Positions 15,317 through 24,395 of a DNA stretch of 64,000 nt are shown here, one piece after another (within the stretch, counting starts at the first letter, position 1; every line of letters begins with the position of its first letter). The notes beneath the pieces were generated by a model. That model saw only the letters and a list, made by a program, of their open reading frames with translations. It was not told where the DNA came from and ran no database searches. The stretch is from Rhizobiaceae bacterium (GTDB lineage Bacteria; Pseudomonadota; Alphaproteobacteria; Rhizobiales; Rhizobiaceae): the NCBI GenBank assembly GCA_028279875.1, contig JANQMU010000118.1:62001-126000 (forward strand). Direction: 5' to 3'. Made by a program: the position numbers and the translations under genes.

Positions 15317-16600
15317 ATGCTTGATATCAGATGGATTCGGGAAAATGCCGCGGCCCTCGATGCCGCGTTGAAAGCACGCGGCGCAGACCCGGCCGCCGCA
15401 CAGATCATGGCCCTTGATGAGGAGCGTCGGGCCCATGTCCAGAAACTGCAGGACATGCAGTCCCGCCGCAACGCCGCTTCCAAGGAAATCGGCGCGGCCA
15501 TGGCGCGCAAGGATGTCGAGACCGCTGAAAAGCTGAAGGCGGAGGTCGCCGATATCAAGGGCGCGCTGCAGACCGCCGAAGACACGGTCAAGGCGGTGGA
15601 AAGCCGGCTGGACGCGGCCATGGCGGCCGTGCCCAACCTGCCGTTCGACGACGTGCCGGTGGGGGCCGACGAGGACGACAATCTCGAAATCCGCCGGGTC
15701 GGCAGCCAGCCGCGGTGGAATCATGCCAGGCTGGAGCATTTCGACATTGGCGAGGCGCTGGGGCAAATGGATTTTGAAACCGCAGCGCGCATCGCGGGCA
15801 GCCGGTTCGTGGTCCTGCGCGGTCAATTGGCCCGTCTGGAGCGGGCACTCGGCCAGTTCATGCTGGATGTGCATACGGGAGAGCACGGCTATATGGAAGT
15901 CGTGCCGCCGTTGCTTGTGCGCGGTGAGGCGGTCTATGGCACGGGGCAACTGCCGAAATTCGCCGACGATCTTTTCGAGACCACCGACGGCCGCTGGATG
16001 ATCCCGACCGCCGAGGTGCCGCTGACCAATCTGGTGCGCGAGCAGGTGCTGGCCCATGAGAAACTGCCGCTGCGGTTCACCGCGCTGACGCCGTGTTTCC
16101 GTCTGGAGGCCGGCTCCGCCGGACGCGATACGCGCGGCATGCTCAGGCAGCACCAGTTCAACAAGGTGGAGCTGGTGTCGATCACTGACGCGCAAAGCGC
16201 GACTGACGAACACGAACGGATGACCGGCTGCGCGGAAGAGATCCTCAAACGCCTTGACCTTCACTACCGGGTCGTATCGTTGTGCACCGGCGATCTCGGC
16301 TTCGGCGCCCGCAAGACCTATGATCTGGAGGTCTGGCTGCCGGGCCAGGACACCTTCCGCGAAATCTCATCCTGCTCGGTATGCGGCGATTTTCAGGCGC
16401 GACGGATGAATGCCCGCTACAAACGCGCCGGCGACAAGGGCATGCATTTTGTTCACACACTCAACGGCTCCGGTGTCGCCATCGGCAGGGCGCTGATCGC
16501 GGTGATGGAAAATTACCTCGAGGATGATGGTTCGGTCACGGTTCCGGATGTGCTGAGACCCTATATGGGTGGAATAACCCGCATCGAGCGCGCCGGCTGA
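15317..16600 (+). CDS. serS: Seryl-tRNA synthetase
   Basis: A 427-residue class II synthetase that charges tRNA-Ser and is also needed for selenocysteine where that is used. An N-terminal coiled-coil arm (about residues 25-100) precedes the catalytic core with motif 2 (T-P-C-F-R-L-E-A-G-S-A-G-R-D-T-R-G) and motif 3 (N-G-S-G-V-A-I-G-R). The length is typical. It is followed closely by surE, pcm and a LysM/M23 lipoprotein gene, a widespread alphaproteobacterial order. Confidence 0.97.
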   Translation: MLDIRWIRENAAALDAALKARGADPAAAQIMALDEERRAHVQKLQDMQSRRNAASKEIGAAMARKDVETAEKLKAEVADIKGALQTAEDTVKAVESRLDAAMAAVPNLPFDDVPVGADEDDNLEIRRVGSQPRWNHARLEHFDIGEALGQMDFETAARIAGSRFVVLRGQLARLERALGQFMLDVHTGEHGYMEVVPPLLVRGEAVYGTGQLPKFADDLFETTDGRWMIPTAEVPLTNLVREQVLAHEKLPLRFTALTPCFRLEAGSAGRDTRGMLRQHQFNKVELVSITDAQSATDEHERMTGCAEEILKRLDLHYRVVSLCTGDLGFGARKTYDLEVWLPGQDTFREISSCSVCGDFQARRMNARYKRAGDKGMHFVHTLNGSGVAIGRALIAVMENYLEDDGSVTVPDVLRPYMGGITRIERAG

Positions 16601-16637
16601 CCGGGATAATCAGAGACCAGATGAGGGCAAAACAGCC

Positions 16638-17393
16638 ATGCGCATATTGCTGACCAATGATGACGGCATTCACGCGGAGGGCCTTGCGGTCCTGGAACGC
16701 ATCGCCCGCACTCTGTCCGACGATATCTGGATCGTTGCGCCGGAAACCGATCAAAGCGGCCTGGCGCATTCGCTGACCCTTTCGGAGCCGCTACGGTTGC
16801 GCGAGATATCCCATCGGCACTTCGCCCTGCGCGGCACGCCGACCGATTGCGTCATCATGGGCATCAGGAAACTGATGGACGGGCCGCCGGACCTGGTCCT
16901 GTCGGGCGTTAACTCCGGCCAGAACATTGCCGATGACGTGACCTATTCCGGGACCGTCGCCGGGGCGATCGAGGGCACGCTGCTCGGGGTCCGCTCGGTT
17001 GCGCTCAGCCAGGCCTATAATTGGGACCAGGGGCGTGTAGTGCCCTGGCACACCGTTGAAACACATGCGCCGGCCCTGTTGCGAAAACTCATTGATGTCG
17101 ACCTGCCGGCGGGAACCCTGTTGAATGTCAATTACCCCAATTGCGAACCTGAAGCGATCGCCGGCGTGATCGTCACGTCTCAGGGCAAGCTCACCCACCG
17201 GATCGCGATCGAAAGCCGCGAGGACGGGCGCGGTCTGCCCTATTACTGGCTGCAGTTCCAGCGCCGTTCCCATGAGCTCAGACCCGGAACGGACCTGGCG
17301 GCCCTCGGCAGCAATCAGGTTTCCGTGACCCCCCTCAAGCTCGACCTGACGGATTACGATATGCAACGGCGGCTGACGGAGGCTCTTGCTTGA
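16638..17393 (+). CDS. surE: 5'-nucleotidase SurE
   Basis: A 251-residue metal-dependent nucleoside monophosphate phosphatase linked to stationary-phase survival. The N-terminus M-R-I-L-L-T-N-D-D-G carries the metal ligands Asp8 and Asp9; S-G-V-N-S-G-Q-N (further ligand Asn) and Y-S-G-T-V-A-G-A follow as in the family. It is preceded by GAGGGCAA and overlaps pcm by four bases, so these two stress/repair functions are coupled. Confidence 0.96.
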   Translation: MRILLTNDDGIHAEGLAVLERIARTLSDDIWIVAPETDQSGLAHSLTLSEPLRLREISHRHFALRGTPTDCVIMGIRKLMDGPPDLVLSGVNSGQNIADDVTYSGTVAGAIEGTLLGVRSVALSQAYNWDQGRVVPWHTVETHAPALLRKLIDVDLPAGTLLNVNYPNCEPEAIAGVIVTSQGKLTHRIAIESREDGRGLPYYWLQFQRRSHELRPGTDLAALGSNQVSVTPLKLDLTDYDMQRRLTEALA

Positions 17394-18043
17394 ACATACA
17401 GCTTACAGAAAAAGAGGGTTTTGCCGCCCTGATCCTGCGTCTGCGCGCCGAAGGGATCACCGACAAAAAACTCATCATGGCGGTCGAAAAGACACCGCGC
17501 AGCCGCTTTGTTCCGCATGCCTACAGGGATATCGCCTATTCGTCGCGCACCATCCCGATCGAATGCGGCGAGGTGATGGAGGGCGTCGATCTTTGCCTGC
17601 AGATGCTGCACCTGCTGGATCTGCAGCCGGGGCAAAGGGTGCTGGAGATCGGCACCGGCTCCGGATTTACCGCGGCCGTCATGGCGGCAATCGTTGATCG
17701 CGTCGTCACCATAGATCGCTACAGGACGCTGTCGGCACAGGCGGGCGAAAGATTTGCCGATCTCGGTCTCGACAACATCGTTGTCGCCACCGGTGACGGA
17801 CGGGGCTGGTCGGATGAAGAGGGGACCTTCGACCGCATTCTGGTGACCGCAGCCTTTGACGACATGCCGCGCTCATTTGCCGAGCGTCTTGTTTCCGGCG
17901 GTATGATGATCACCGCGATCGGCGAACCGGACCGACCGCAATCACTTGTCCGGCTGACCAAAATCGGCAGCCGGTTCGAGCGTGAGGACCTGTTTCCGGT
18001 GCGCTTTCAACCCCTGCAAGAGGGGGCCGCGGCCATTCTGTGA
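17390..18043 (+). CDS. pcm: Protein-L-isoaspartate O-methyltransferase
   Basis: A 217-residue S-adenosylmethionine-dependent enzyme that starts repair of isoaspartyl residues in aged proteins. The SAM-binding loop E-I-G-T-G-S-G-F is at about residue 86, and R-S-R-F-V-P is the family motif near the N-terminus. The start is a TTG that shares the stop codon of surE (TTGA). The usual I-P-x-G-Q-T-I-S segment reads I-P-I-E-C-G-E-V here, a divergence from textbook PIMT that is frequent in alphaproteobacterial homologues. Confidence 0.92.
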   Translation: MNIQLTEKEGFAALILRLRAEGITDKKLIMAVEKTPRSRFVPHAYRDIAYSSRTIPIECGEVMEGVDLCLQMLHLLDLQPGQRVLEIGTGSGFTAAVMAAIVDRVVTIDRYRTLSAQAGERFADLGLDNIVVATGDGRGWSDEEGTFDRILVTAAFDDMPRSFAERLVSGGMMITAIGEPDRPQSLVRLTKIGSRFEREDLFPVRFQPLQEGAAAIL

Positions 18044-18070
18044 CAAGTGTGCTGCAATAGGCCCGACACC

Positions 18071-18086
18071 TTAACTCAGCAGTAAC
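18071..18086 (+). promoter_or_regulatory. CtrA-like box upstream of the LysM/M23 gene
   Basis: TTAA, seven bases, GTAAC: one mismatch to the CtrA consensus TTAA-N7-TTAAC, about 50 bp before the start of the cell-wall gene at 18138 and among further TTAA repeats (18089, 18097). CtrA controls division and envelope genes in alphaproteobacteria. A single one-mismatch site is weak evidence. Confidence 0.3.
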
Positions 18087-18137
18087 CTTAACGCTGTTAA
18101 ATTGAGCTCAGATTGTATCGCGTAATGGGCTCGTATA

Positions 18138-19895
18138 ATGCGTATCAGGCTTTCAACTATCTCATCCCGAACGGCTGCTCGCCTTGCCGGCGCGGTTTGT
18201 TTGACCAGCCTTGCGGCCGGATGCAGTTCGGACGTGATGCGATTTGACCCCGGCATTACGGGTACGGTGCCGGCCCCGATTACCGGACGGGCACCCGCCA
18301 GTCAGCCAGGTGCGCCCGCGCAGCCCTATCCCGGCGATATGACGGCTTCGCAAGCCCCGTATGACCGGACCTATACCGGGTCCGTACCGGCGCAAGGGAC
18401 TGCCAGGCTGGCTCCGCCGACCAATGTTCAGCCGGTTTACCAGAGGTCGCCTCAGGCCGGTCAACGAAATCAGGCAACTGTCACTCAGCCGGCCCCGGTC
18501 TACCGGGCGCAGCCCGAGTCGACGGTCACACGGCAACCGTTGCGCAACGCGTCGGCGCCACAGGCCGCGGAACCCCGGATCCAGTTGGCTCCGGTTCCGG
18601 TCGTGACCGCAAAAACCGCAGATGCTTCGACCGCCGCGGGCAGGCCCGCGACAATCACCAGGACGGTGGAGGTGCCGGTCGCCCGCATACCGACGCCGTC
18701 TCCGGCCAGGCGCGGCCCCGTTGCCGTGCGGGTTGCCGAAGCGCCGGCTCAGGCTTTCCCGCAGGGAACGGCAACGCATAATCCGGCTCCCGATCCGATC
18801 ATCACCGGCACGACGCCTGGCGGGGCTGCCACGCGGCAGGAGCCGGGCAATGGCTGGACGACGACCGGCGGAACCCGGGTGACGATGGCGGCCGGCGAGA
18901 CGATCTACAATCTGTCGCGCCGCTACGGTGTTCCGGCAAACGAAATCCTCAGGGCCAACAATATCGGTGATCCGTCGCGGGTCAGAAGCGGCCAGATCAT
19001 CGTCATCCCGACCTATGTCTATTCACGCCGCGCGCCCGTTTCGGCACCCGACAACGATCCCAAGACACGGGCTGCGCGCGCCAGCACCGGCTATGAGGGG
19101 GAAGTACGCACGGATCGTGTGCCGCTGCCGAGGCCGGCGCCGAGCCGGAAACTCGCCGTCCTTCCGAGCACACCGGCGGCGCGGTCGTCGGAAACCGAAC
19201 GCGAACCCGTCAAAGTGGCGTCCGCGCCGGCAAAACAGGGCGCGACCTATGAGGTGCAGTCCGGCGACAGTCTAAACCGGATCGCTTCGCGCTCCGGTGT
19301 GACCGTGGAGGCGCTGAAGCGGGCAAACAACCTCGACACATCGATGATCCGTGTCGGGCAGACATTGACAATACCGGCAGGCGGGGCAGAGCTGGACAGC
19401 GTCAAGACCGCCAGCGTTCCCAGGACCCCCGAACGGCCGAAGTCGACCGCCGCGCCGGCGCCGGCAGCCAGTGTGGCAGAACAGGCCACGGTCAAGGCCG
19501 AAACACCGAAGACGACCGGCATCGGCAAGCTGCGGTGGCCGGCCAAGGGCCAGGTCATGAGCCGGTTCGGGACGGTCGAGGGCGGTTCGAAAAATGACGG
19601 GATCGACATATCGCTGCCCAACGGGACGCCCGTCAAGGCGGCTGAAAACGGCGTCGTGATCTATTCCGGCAGCGGCCTTAAGGAATATGGCAACACGGTT
19701 CTTGTGCGCCACGCCAACGGCCTTGTGAGCGTCTACGGCCATGCCAGCGAACTGGTGGTCAAGCGCGGGGACAAAGTCAGCCGCGGCCAGGTCGTTGCTC
19801 TGTCGGGCATGAGCGGCCAGGCAAAGCGACCGAAACTGCATTTCGAGATCCGCAAGGACGCCAAGCCGGTCGATCCGCTGACTTACTTGGAATAG
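18138..19895 (+). CDS. LysM and degenerate M23-domain lipoprotein (NlpD/DipM-like)
   Basis: A 585-residue envelope protein. A signal peptide ends in the lipobox L-A-A-G-C29. A long Pro/Ala/Thr-rich linker leads to two LysM glycan-binding domains (about 248-292 and 370-413) and a C-terminal LytM/M23 domain (about 467-585). In the M23 domain the first zinc ligand of H-x-G-I-D is Asn (N-D-G-I-D), while Y-G-H and L-H-F remain, so it is probably not a hydrolase but an activator of cell-wall amidases at division, as for NlpD and DipM. It follows pcm in the conserved order surE, pcm, lipoprotein. A CtrA-like box lies upstream. Confidence 0.92.
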   Translation: MRIRLSTISSRTAARLAGAVCLTSLAAGCSSDVMRFDPGITGTVPAPITGRAPASQPGAPAQPYPGDMTASQAPYDRTYTGSVPAQGTARLAPPTNVQPVYQRSPQAGQRNQATVTQPAPVYRAQPESTVTRQPLRNASAPQAAEPRIQLAPVPVVTAKTADASTAAGRPATITRTVEVPVARIPTPSPARRGPVAVRVAEAPAQAFPQGTATHNPAPDPIITGTTPGGAATRQEPGNGWTTTGGTRVTMAAGETIYNLSRRYGVPANEILRANNIGDPSRVRSGQIIVIPTYVYSRRAPVSAPDNDPKTRAARASTGYEGEVRTDRVPLPRPAPSRKLAVLPSTPAARSSETEREPVKVASAPAKQGATYEVQSGDSLNRIASRSGVTVEALKRANNLDTSMIRVGQTLTIPAGGAELDSVKTASVPRTPERPKSTAAPAPAASVAEQATVKAETPKTTGIGKLRWPAKGQVMSRFGTVEGGSKNDGIDISLPNGTPVKAAENGVVIYSGSGLKEYGNTVLVRHANGLVSVYGHASELVVKRGDKVSRGQVVALSGMSGQAKRPKLHFEIRKDAKPVDPLTYLE

Positions 19896-19918
19896 AGACC
19901 TCCAGTCTCTTGAAGGCG

Positions 19919-19951
19919 AAACCGGGTCTGCGCTTCCGGCGGATCCGGTTT
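19919..19951. terminator. Hairpin between convergent genes (likely two-way terminator)
   Basis: AAACCGG (19919) pairs with CCGGTTT (19945) across a 19-base loop in the 58-bp gap between the lipoprotein gene and the convergent DUF815 ATPase gene. A-rich sequence on one side and TTTTG on the other give weak U-tracts in both directions. Confidence 0.5.
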
Positions 19952-19953
19952 TG

Positions 19954-20850
19954 TCATTTGCCCGGCGATTGCCGCTCCGTCAGCCGTTTGCCAAGACGCC
20001 CGGCAAGGTCCTGAATGAACTGCCAGGCAACCCGTCCGGATCGCGCGCCGCGCGTGGTCGACCATTCCAGCGCTTCCGCCCGCAACTGCTCGGCATCGAC
20101 ACCAAGGCCGAAATGTTCCGCATAGGCGGCCACCATTTCGAGATAGTCGTCCTGGCTGCATTTGTGAAAACCCAGCCACAGGCCGAACCGGTCCGAGAGC
20201 GACACCTTCTCCTCCACCGCCTCCGAGGGATTGATCGCCGTCGAGCGCTCGTTCTCCATCATGTCGCGCGGCAAAAGGTGGCGGCGGTTGGACGTGGCGT
20301 AAAAGACAACATTGTCGGCGCGCCCTTCCAGCCCGCCTTCCAAGGCCGCCTTGAGGGATTTGTAGGTCGTGTCATTGCCATCGAAGGATAAATCGTCACA
20401 AAACAGGATGAAACGCTGCGGCAGGTCGCGCAGCAGCGCCATGAGCTGTGGCAGGCTGTCGATGTCTTCCCGGTGGATTTCGACGAGCTTGAGCGCCGCC
20501 GCCCCAGATGGCTGGTCCGCCCGGACTGCCGCATGAGTCGCCTTGACGAGCGAGGATTTGCCCATGCCGCGTGCACCCCACAGCAGGACATTGTTTGCCG
20601 GCAGCCCGGCGGCGAATCGTTCGGTATTGTCGAACAGAATGTCGCGGACCCGGTCGACGCCGCGAATGAGCCCAAGATCGATCCGGTTCGGTCTTTCGAC
20701 CGGATGAAGGCATCGTGCGGACGGTTCCCAGATGAAGCAATCGACGGCGTCGAGGTCATTGTCAGCCGGCTGAGGGCCGGATAGTGATTCGACCGCATCG
20801 GTCAGACGCTTGATTTCCGCAATCAGACTTCTCAACAACGCGTCCTGCAA
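19954..20850 (-). CDS. DUF815-family AAA ATPase
   Basis: A 298-residue P-loop ATPase of unknown cellular role that is widespread in alphaproteobacteria. Walker A is G92-A-R-G-M-G-K-S-S100 and Walker B is F-I-L-F-C-D-D at about 147-153; Y-A-T-S-N-R-R-H-L follows as a sensor-like segment, and the N-terminus is predicted helical. The gene faces the LysM/M23 gene and is divergent from yajC. I recognise the family but no specific function is established by the sequence. Confidence 0.88.
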   Translation of the reverse strand: MQDALLRSLIAEIKRLTDAVESLSGPQPADNDLDAVDCFIWEPSARCLHPVERPNRIDLGLIRGVDRVRDILFDNTERFAAGLPANNVLLWGARGMGKSSLVKATHAAVRADQPSGAAALKLVEIHREDIDSLPQLMALLRDLPQRFILFCDDLSFDGNDTTYKSLKAALEGGLEGRADNVVFYATSNRRHLLPRDMMENERSTAINPSEAVEEKVSLSDRFGLWLGFHKCSQDDYLEMVAAYAEHFGLGVDAEQLRAEALEWSTTRGARSGRVAWQFIQDLAGRLGKRLTERQSPGK

Positions 20851-20932
20851 GGCATGTTCCTCTTTCTGCGACCTTGGCGGTGCGGTAGCATGATGCCGGG
20901 GTGACGAAAAGGCTCAATGCCGGTGTCTTTTG

Positions 20933-20960
20933 TTGCATTAGCCGCCGCGACCACTATATT
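20933..20960 (+). promoter_or_regulatory. Candidate promoter of yajC-secDF
   Basis: TTGCAT and TATATT separated by 16 bp, about 70 bp upstream of the yajC start. The spacing and both hexamers fit a housekeeping sigma-factor promoter for the Sec accessory operon. Confidence 0.5.
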
Positions 20961-20972
20961 CCGCTCACCAAA

Positions 20973-20988
20973 CGGCCGGTTCCGGCCG
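20973..20988 (+). promoter_or_regulatory. GC-rich palindrome in the yajC leader
   Basis: CGGCCGG-TT-CCGGCCG followed by CCCTTTGTTTATT, lying between the candidate promoter and the yajC ribosome binding site. It looks like an intrinsic terminator or an operator placed in the 5' leader, so it could attenuate expression; the very short loop argues for a looser fold. Confidence 0.4.
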
Positions 20989-21031
20989 CCCTTTGTTTAT
21001 TAGGTGACCAATTCCCTGAAGGAGCCAACTG

Positions 21032-21367
21032 ATGTTTGTTACACCGGCATATGCCCAGACCGCCGGCGGAGCCGACCTTTTCACGAGCATGGTCGTGCCC
21101 TTCATTCTCATTTTTGTGATTATGTATTTCCTGATTATTCGGCCACAACGTCAACAGGCCAAGAAACGCCAGGAAATGCTGAACAATGTGCGCCGCGGCG
21201 ATCAGGTCATCACCGGGGGCGGCATAGCCGGCAAGGTCACCAAGGTCGTCGACGACAGCGAACTGGAAGTCGAGATCGCCGATGGCGTGAGGGTGCGGGT
21301 GCTGCGCGCCATGCTGGCCGATGTCAAGGTCAAGGGCGAACCGGTGAAAGAAGCGGCCAACAAATAA
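21032..21367 (+). CDS. yajC: Sec translocase accessory subunit YajC
   Basis: A 111-residue single-span membrane protein that associates with SecDF and YidC. The helix (V-V-P-F-I-L-I-F-V-I-M-Y-F-L-I-I-R-P-Q) is directly followed by the conserved R-P-Q-R-x-x-x-K and R-R-G-D-Q-V-I-T-G-G-G motifs. The ribosome binding site is GAAGGAG. It is followed by secDF after 49 bases, the normal order. Confidence 0.96.
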   Translation: MFVTPAYAQTAGGADLFTSMVVPFILIFVIMYFLIIRPQRQQAKKRQEMLNNVRRGDQVITGGGIAGKVTKVVDDSELEVEIADGVRVRVLRAMLADVKVKGEPVKEAANK

Positions 21368-21416
21368 TCCATGACGGGGTGGCCACCGCCCCCATGTCTG
21401 AGAGATTGAGACCTCC

Positions 21417-23987
21417 ATGTTGTATTTCTCCCGTTGGAAAACCACTCTGATCTGGCTGGCTGTTCTGGCCGCAGTCGTTTTTGCGGCGCCCAATCTGCTG
21501 ACGCAGCAGCAATTGGCCGCGCTGCCCGACTGGATGCCGAAGAAGCAGTTGACGCTGGGTCTCGATCTGCAGGGCGGCTCGCACATTCTGCTGCGGGTCG
21601 AGCGGCCGGATATCGAAAAGGAGCGGCTGGAGGCGACGGTCGACGATATGCGGCGGCTGCTGCGCGAGGAGGGGATCGGCTATACCGGTCTTTCCGGCAA
21701 CGGCCTTGTCGCGCAAGTCAGAATCCGCGATCTCGCCAATGTCGACCGGGCCAGGGAGGCGCTGTCGGAGCTGACGCAACTGATCAATGCGGGGTTGCTC
21801 ACAGGCGGTACGCTTCGCGAGGTTGAGCTCGACGAGCCGCAGCCGGGTCTGCTTGAACTGACTCTTACGGAAGAAGGCATCGATCACCGCATTTCCTCGG
21901 CGGTCACGCAGTCCATCGAGGTCGTGCGGCGGCGGGTCGACGAACTGGGTACGACCGAGCCGGTGATCCAGCGGCAGGGCACCGACCGGATCCTGGTTCA
22001 GGTGCCCGGGTTCGATGATCCGCAACGCCTGAAAGGGCTGCTCAACCAGGTCGCGAAGCTGTCCTTCCGCCTTGTCGAGCGCTCCATGCCCGTCGAGGAG
22101 GCGCTGAACGGACGCCCACCGGCAACGGCCGAAATCCTCTACTCGACCGATGATCCGCCCATTCCCTACCTGATCCAGCGCCGCGAACTTGTATCAGGCG
22201 AAAATCTGGTTGATGCCCAGGCCGGCTTCGATCAGCGCACTAATGAGCCGATCGTCACGTTCCGCTTCGACACGAAGGGCGCGCAGCGTTTTGGTCAGGT
22301 CACACAGCAAAATGTCGGCTTTCCGTTTGCCATCGTCCTCGACGGTCAGGTGATTTCGGCACCGGTGATCAACGAGCCCATCCTTGGCGGTTCGGGCCAG
22401 ATTTCCGGCAATTTCACGGTCGAGACCGCCAATGATCTGGCGGTGTTGCTGCGGGCCGGCGCGCTGCCGGCCACACTGACGGTGATCGAAGAGCGGACGG
22501 TCGGTCCCGGCCTCGGTGCTGATTCGATCGCCGCCGGCGAAACCGCCGGCATGATCGGCGCGGTCCTGGTCGTCGCCTTCATTTTTGTCGCGTATGGCTT
22601 CCTCGGTCTCATTGCCAATCTGGCCCTGATCTTCAACGTCATCATGATCATCGCTGTCCTGTCGGTCCTTGGCGCGACGCTGACATTGCCGGGCATTGCC
22701 GGCATCGTGCTGACGGTCGGCATGGCGGTCGATTCGAACGTCCTGATCTATGAGCGGATCAAGGAGGAAAGGCGGGGAGGGCGGTCACTCATCCAGGCAA
22801 TCGATGCCGGTTTCAAGCGAGCATTCGGCACCATTTTGGACGCCAATATCACCACGCTGATTGCCGCCGTCATCCTGTTTCAGCTCGGGGCGGGGCCCGT
22901 TCGCGGATTTGCCGTAACCCTGGCCATCGGTATCGTGACCACCGTGTTCACCGCCTTCACCATCACTCGCTGGATGATTGCCGCATGGGTTCACAGCCGC
23001 CGGCCCAAAGCCCTTCCCAAGGGGTTGATGTCGGATATGTTCAGCAATGCGCGCTACAAATTCATGTGGCTGCGCAAGACGACATTCCTGTTCTCGGCGG
23101 CCGCCGCCATCGCCTCGCTGGCGCTGTTTGCGGCCTTTGGCATGAATTACGGCATCGATTTCAGGGGCGGATCGATCATCGAGGTCCAGGCCAAACAGGG
23201 CGATGCGAATGTCTCGGACATCCGCTCGCGCCTGTCGCAGCTCAATCTTGGCGACGTGCAGGTTCAGGAATTCGGCTCGCCACGGGAGGTGCTGATCCGG
23301 GTGCAGGCCCAGGGCGGCGGCGAAAATGCCGAGCAGTCCGTGATCAGCAAGGTACGGGGTGATCTGGAGCAGGACTACACGATACGCCGGGTCGAAGTCG
23401 TCGGGCCGACCGTATCCGGTGAACTCGCCCGCAAGGGCACCATGGCCGTCCTCGCCGCCCTGTTCGCAATTCTGATTTACATCTGGCTCCGCTTCGAGTG
23501 GCAGTTCGCGCTCGGTGCCATCATCGCCACGGTCAATGACGTCGTGCTGACCATCGGCATGTTCGTGATCACCGGGGTCGAGTTCAATCTGTCGAGTATT
23601 GCGGCGGTGCTGACGATCGTCGGTTATTCGCTCAACGACACGGTGGTGGTCTATGACCGGGTTCGCGAGAATCTGCGACGATACAAGAAGATGCCTCTGG
23701 CCGATCTGCTTGACCTTTCGGTTAACCAGATGCTGTCGCGAACGGTGCTGACATCGGTCACGACCCTCCTTGCGCTGCTGTCGCTGTTCATATTCGGCGG
23801 CGAGGTCATCCGTTCGTTCACCTTTGCGATGATTTTCGGTGTGATCGTCGGAACCTACTCCTCGATCTTCATCGCCGCTCCCGTGCTGATCCTATTTCGC
23901 CTGCGCGGCGAGACGTTCCGCGCCGGCATCGACCAGGACAAGGACGAGCAAAAGGAAGGCCAGGGTCCGGCGGCCGGAGTCGCTTAA
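21417..23987 (+). CDS. secDF: Protein translocase SecDF (SecD and SecF fused)
   Basis: An 856-residue fusion of the two proton-driven secretion motor subunits. The SecD half (about 1-535) has the first helix, the D-L-Q-G-G motif (G-L-D-L-Q-G-G-S-H), a large periplasmic domain and five helices with G-M-A-V-D-S-N-V-L-I-Y-E-R. The SecF half (about 545-856) begins with its own helix, N-Y-G-I-D-F-R-G-G, and has the V-G-Y-S-L-N-D-T-V-V-V-Y-D-R motif. No stop or frameshift separates the halves, so this is a genuine fusion, as in several alphaproteobacteria and Gram-positives, rather than the separate secD and secF of enterics. Confidence 0.96.
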   Translation: MLYFSRWKTTLIWLAVLAAVVFAAPNLLTQQQLAALPDWMPKKQLTLGLDLQGGSHILLRVERPDIEKERLEATVDDMRRLLREEGIGYTGLSGNGLVAQVRIRDLANVDRAREALSELTQLINAGLLTGGTLREVELDEPQPGLLELTLTEEGIDHRISSAVTQSIEVVRRRVDELGTTEPVIQRQGTDRILVQVPGFDDPQRLKGLLNQVAKLSFRLVERSMPVEEALNGRPPATAEILYSTDDPPIPYLIQRRELVSGENLVDAQAGFDQRTNEPIVTFRFDTKGAQRFGQVTQQNVGFPFAIVLDGQVISAPVINEPILGGSGQISGNFTVETANDLAVLLRAGALPATLTVIEERTVGPGLGADSIAAGETAGMIGAVLVVAFIFVAYGFLGLIANLALIFNVIMIIAVLSVLGATLTLPGIAGIVLTVGMAVDSNVLIYERIKEERRGGRSLIQAIDAGFKRAFGTILDANITTLIAAVILFQLGAGPVRGFAVTLAIGIVTTVFTAFTITRWMIAAWVHSRRPKALPKGLMSDMFSNARYKFMWLRKTTFLFSAAAAIASLALFAAFGMNYGIDFRGGSIIEVQAKQGDANVSDIRSRLSQLNLGDVQVQEFGSPREVLIRVQAQGGGENAEQSVISKVRGDLEQDYTIRRVEVVGPTVSGELARKGTMAVLAALFAILIYIWLRFEWQFALGAIIATVNDVVLTIGMFVITGVEFNLSSIAAVLTIVGYSLNDTVVVYDRVRENLRRYKKMPLADLLDLSVNQMLSRTVLTSVTTLLALLSLFIFGGEVIRSFTFAMIFGVIVGTYSSIFIAAPVLILFRLRGETFRAGIDQDKDEQKEGQGPAAGVA

Positions 23988-23993
23988 GCCCCG

Positions 23994-24380
23994 ATGGGCA
24001 AGGGCATCGAAATTCGCGAGGCGCATTTCCCCGGAAAGGCCCCGATCGATGCCTATGGGAATGGCGGCTTTCGGTTTGCCGACATGTCGCATCGCGGATC
24101 CCTGCTCTGTCTTCCGTCGGGAATCCACGGTTGGGACGCAGTCGACGGCGACGCCCTGGACGAGCGTCTGTTCCAGCGTATTTTCGATGAGACAGCGGAT
24201 TTCGATGTTCTGCTGGTCGGGACCGGCAGCGCGATCCGGCCAATACCGGAAGGCGTCAAAACGCGGCTTCGCCAGGCGGGCATTGTTTCGGATGCGATGA
24301 ACACCGGTGCGGCGGTGCGGACCTATAATGTGATGCTGGCCGAATCGCGTGCGGTTGCCGCCGCACTTGTTGCCGTTTGA
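23994..24380 (+). CDS. Mth938-like domain protein (DUF498, NDUFAF3 family)
   Basis: A 128-residue small protein of the Mth938/DUF498 family. The core G-F-R-F-A-D-M-S-H-R-G-S-L-L-C-L-P and the L-L-V-G-T-G motif are typical. The human relative NDUFAF3 is a complex I assembly factor, and the next gene encodes a homologue of NDUFAF6, also a complex I assembly factor, so a shared role in respiratory complex assembly is a reasonable inference. The ATG is six bases after the secDF stop, suggesting co-transcription. Confidence 0.85.
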   Translation: MGKGIEIREAHFPGKAPIDAYGNGGFRFADMSHRGSLLCLPSGIHGWDAVDGDALDERLFQRIFDETADFDVLLVGTGSAIRPIPEGVKTRLRQAGIVSDAMNTGAAVRTYNVMLAESRAVAAALVAV

Positions 24381-24395
24381 CCGTCAGGATGGTCT

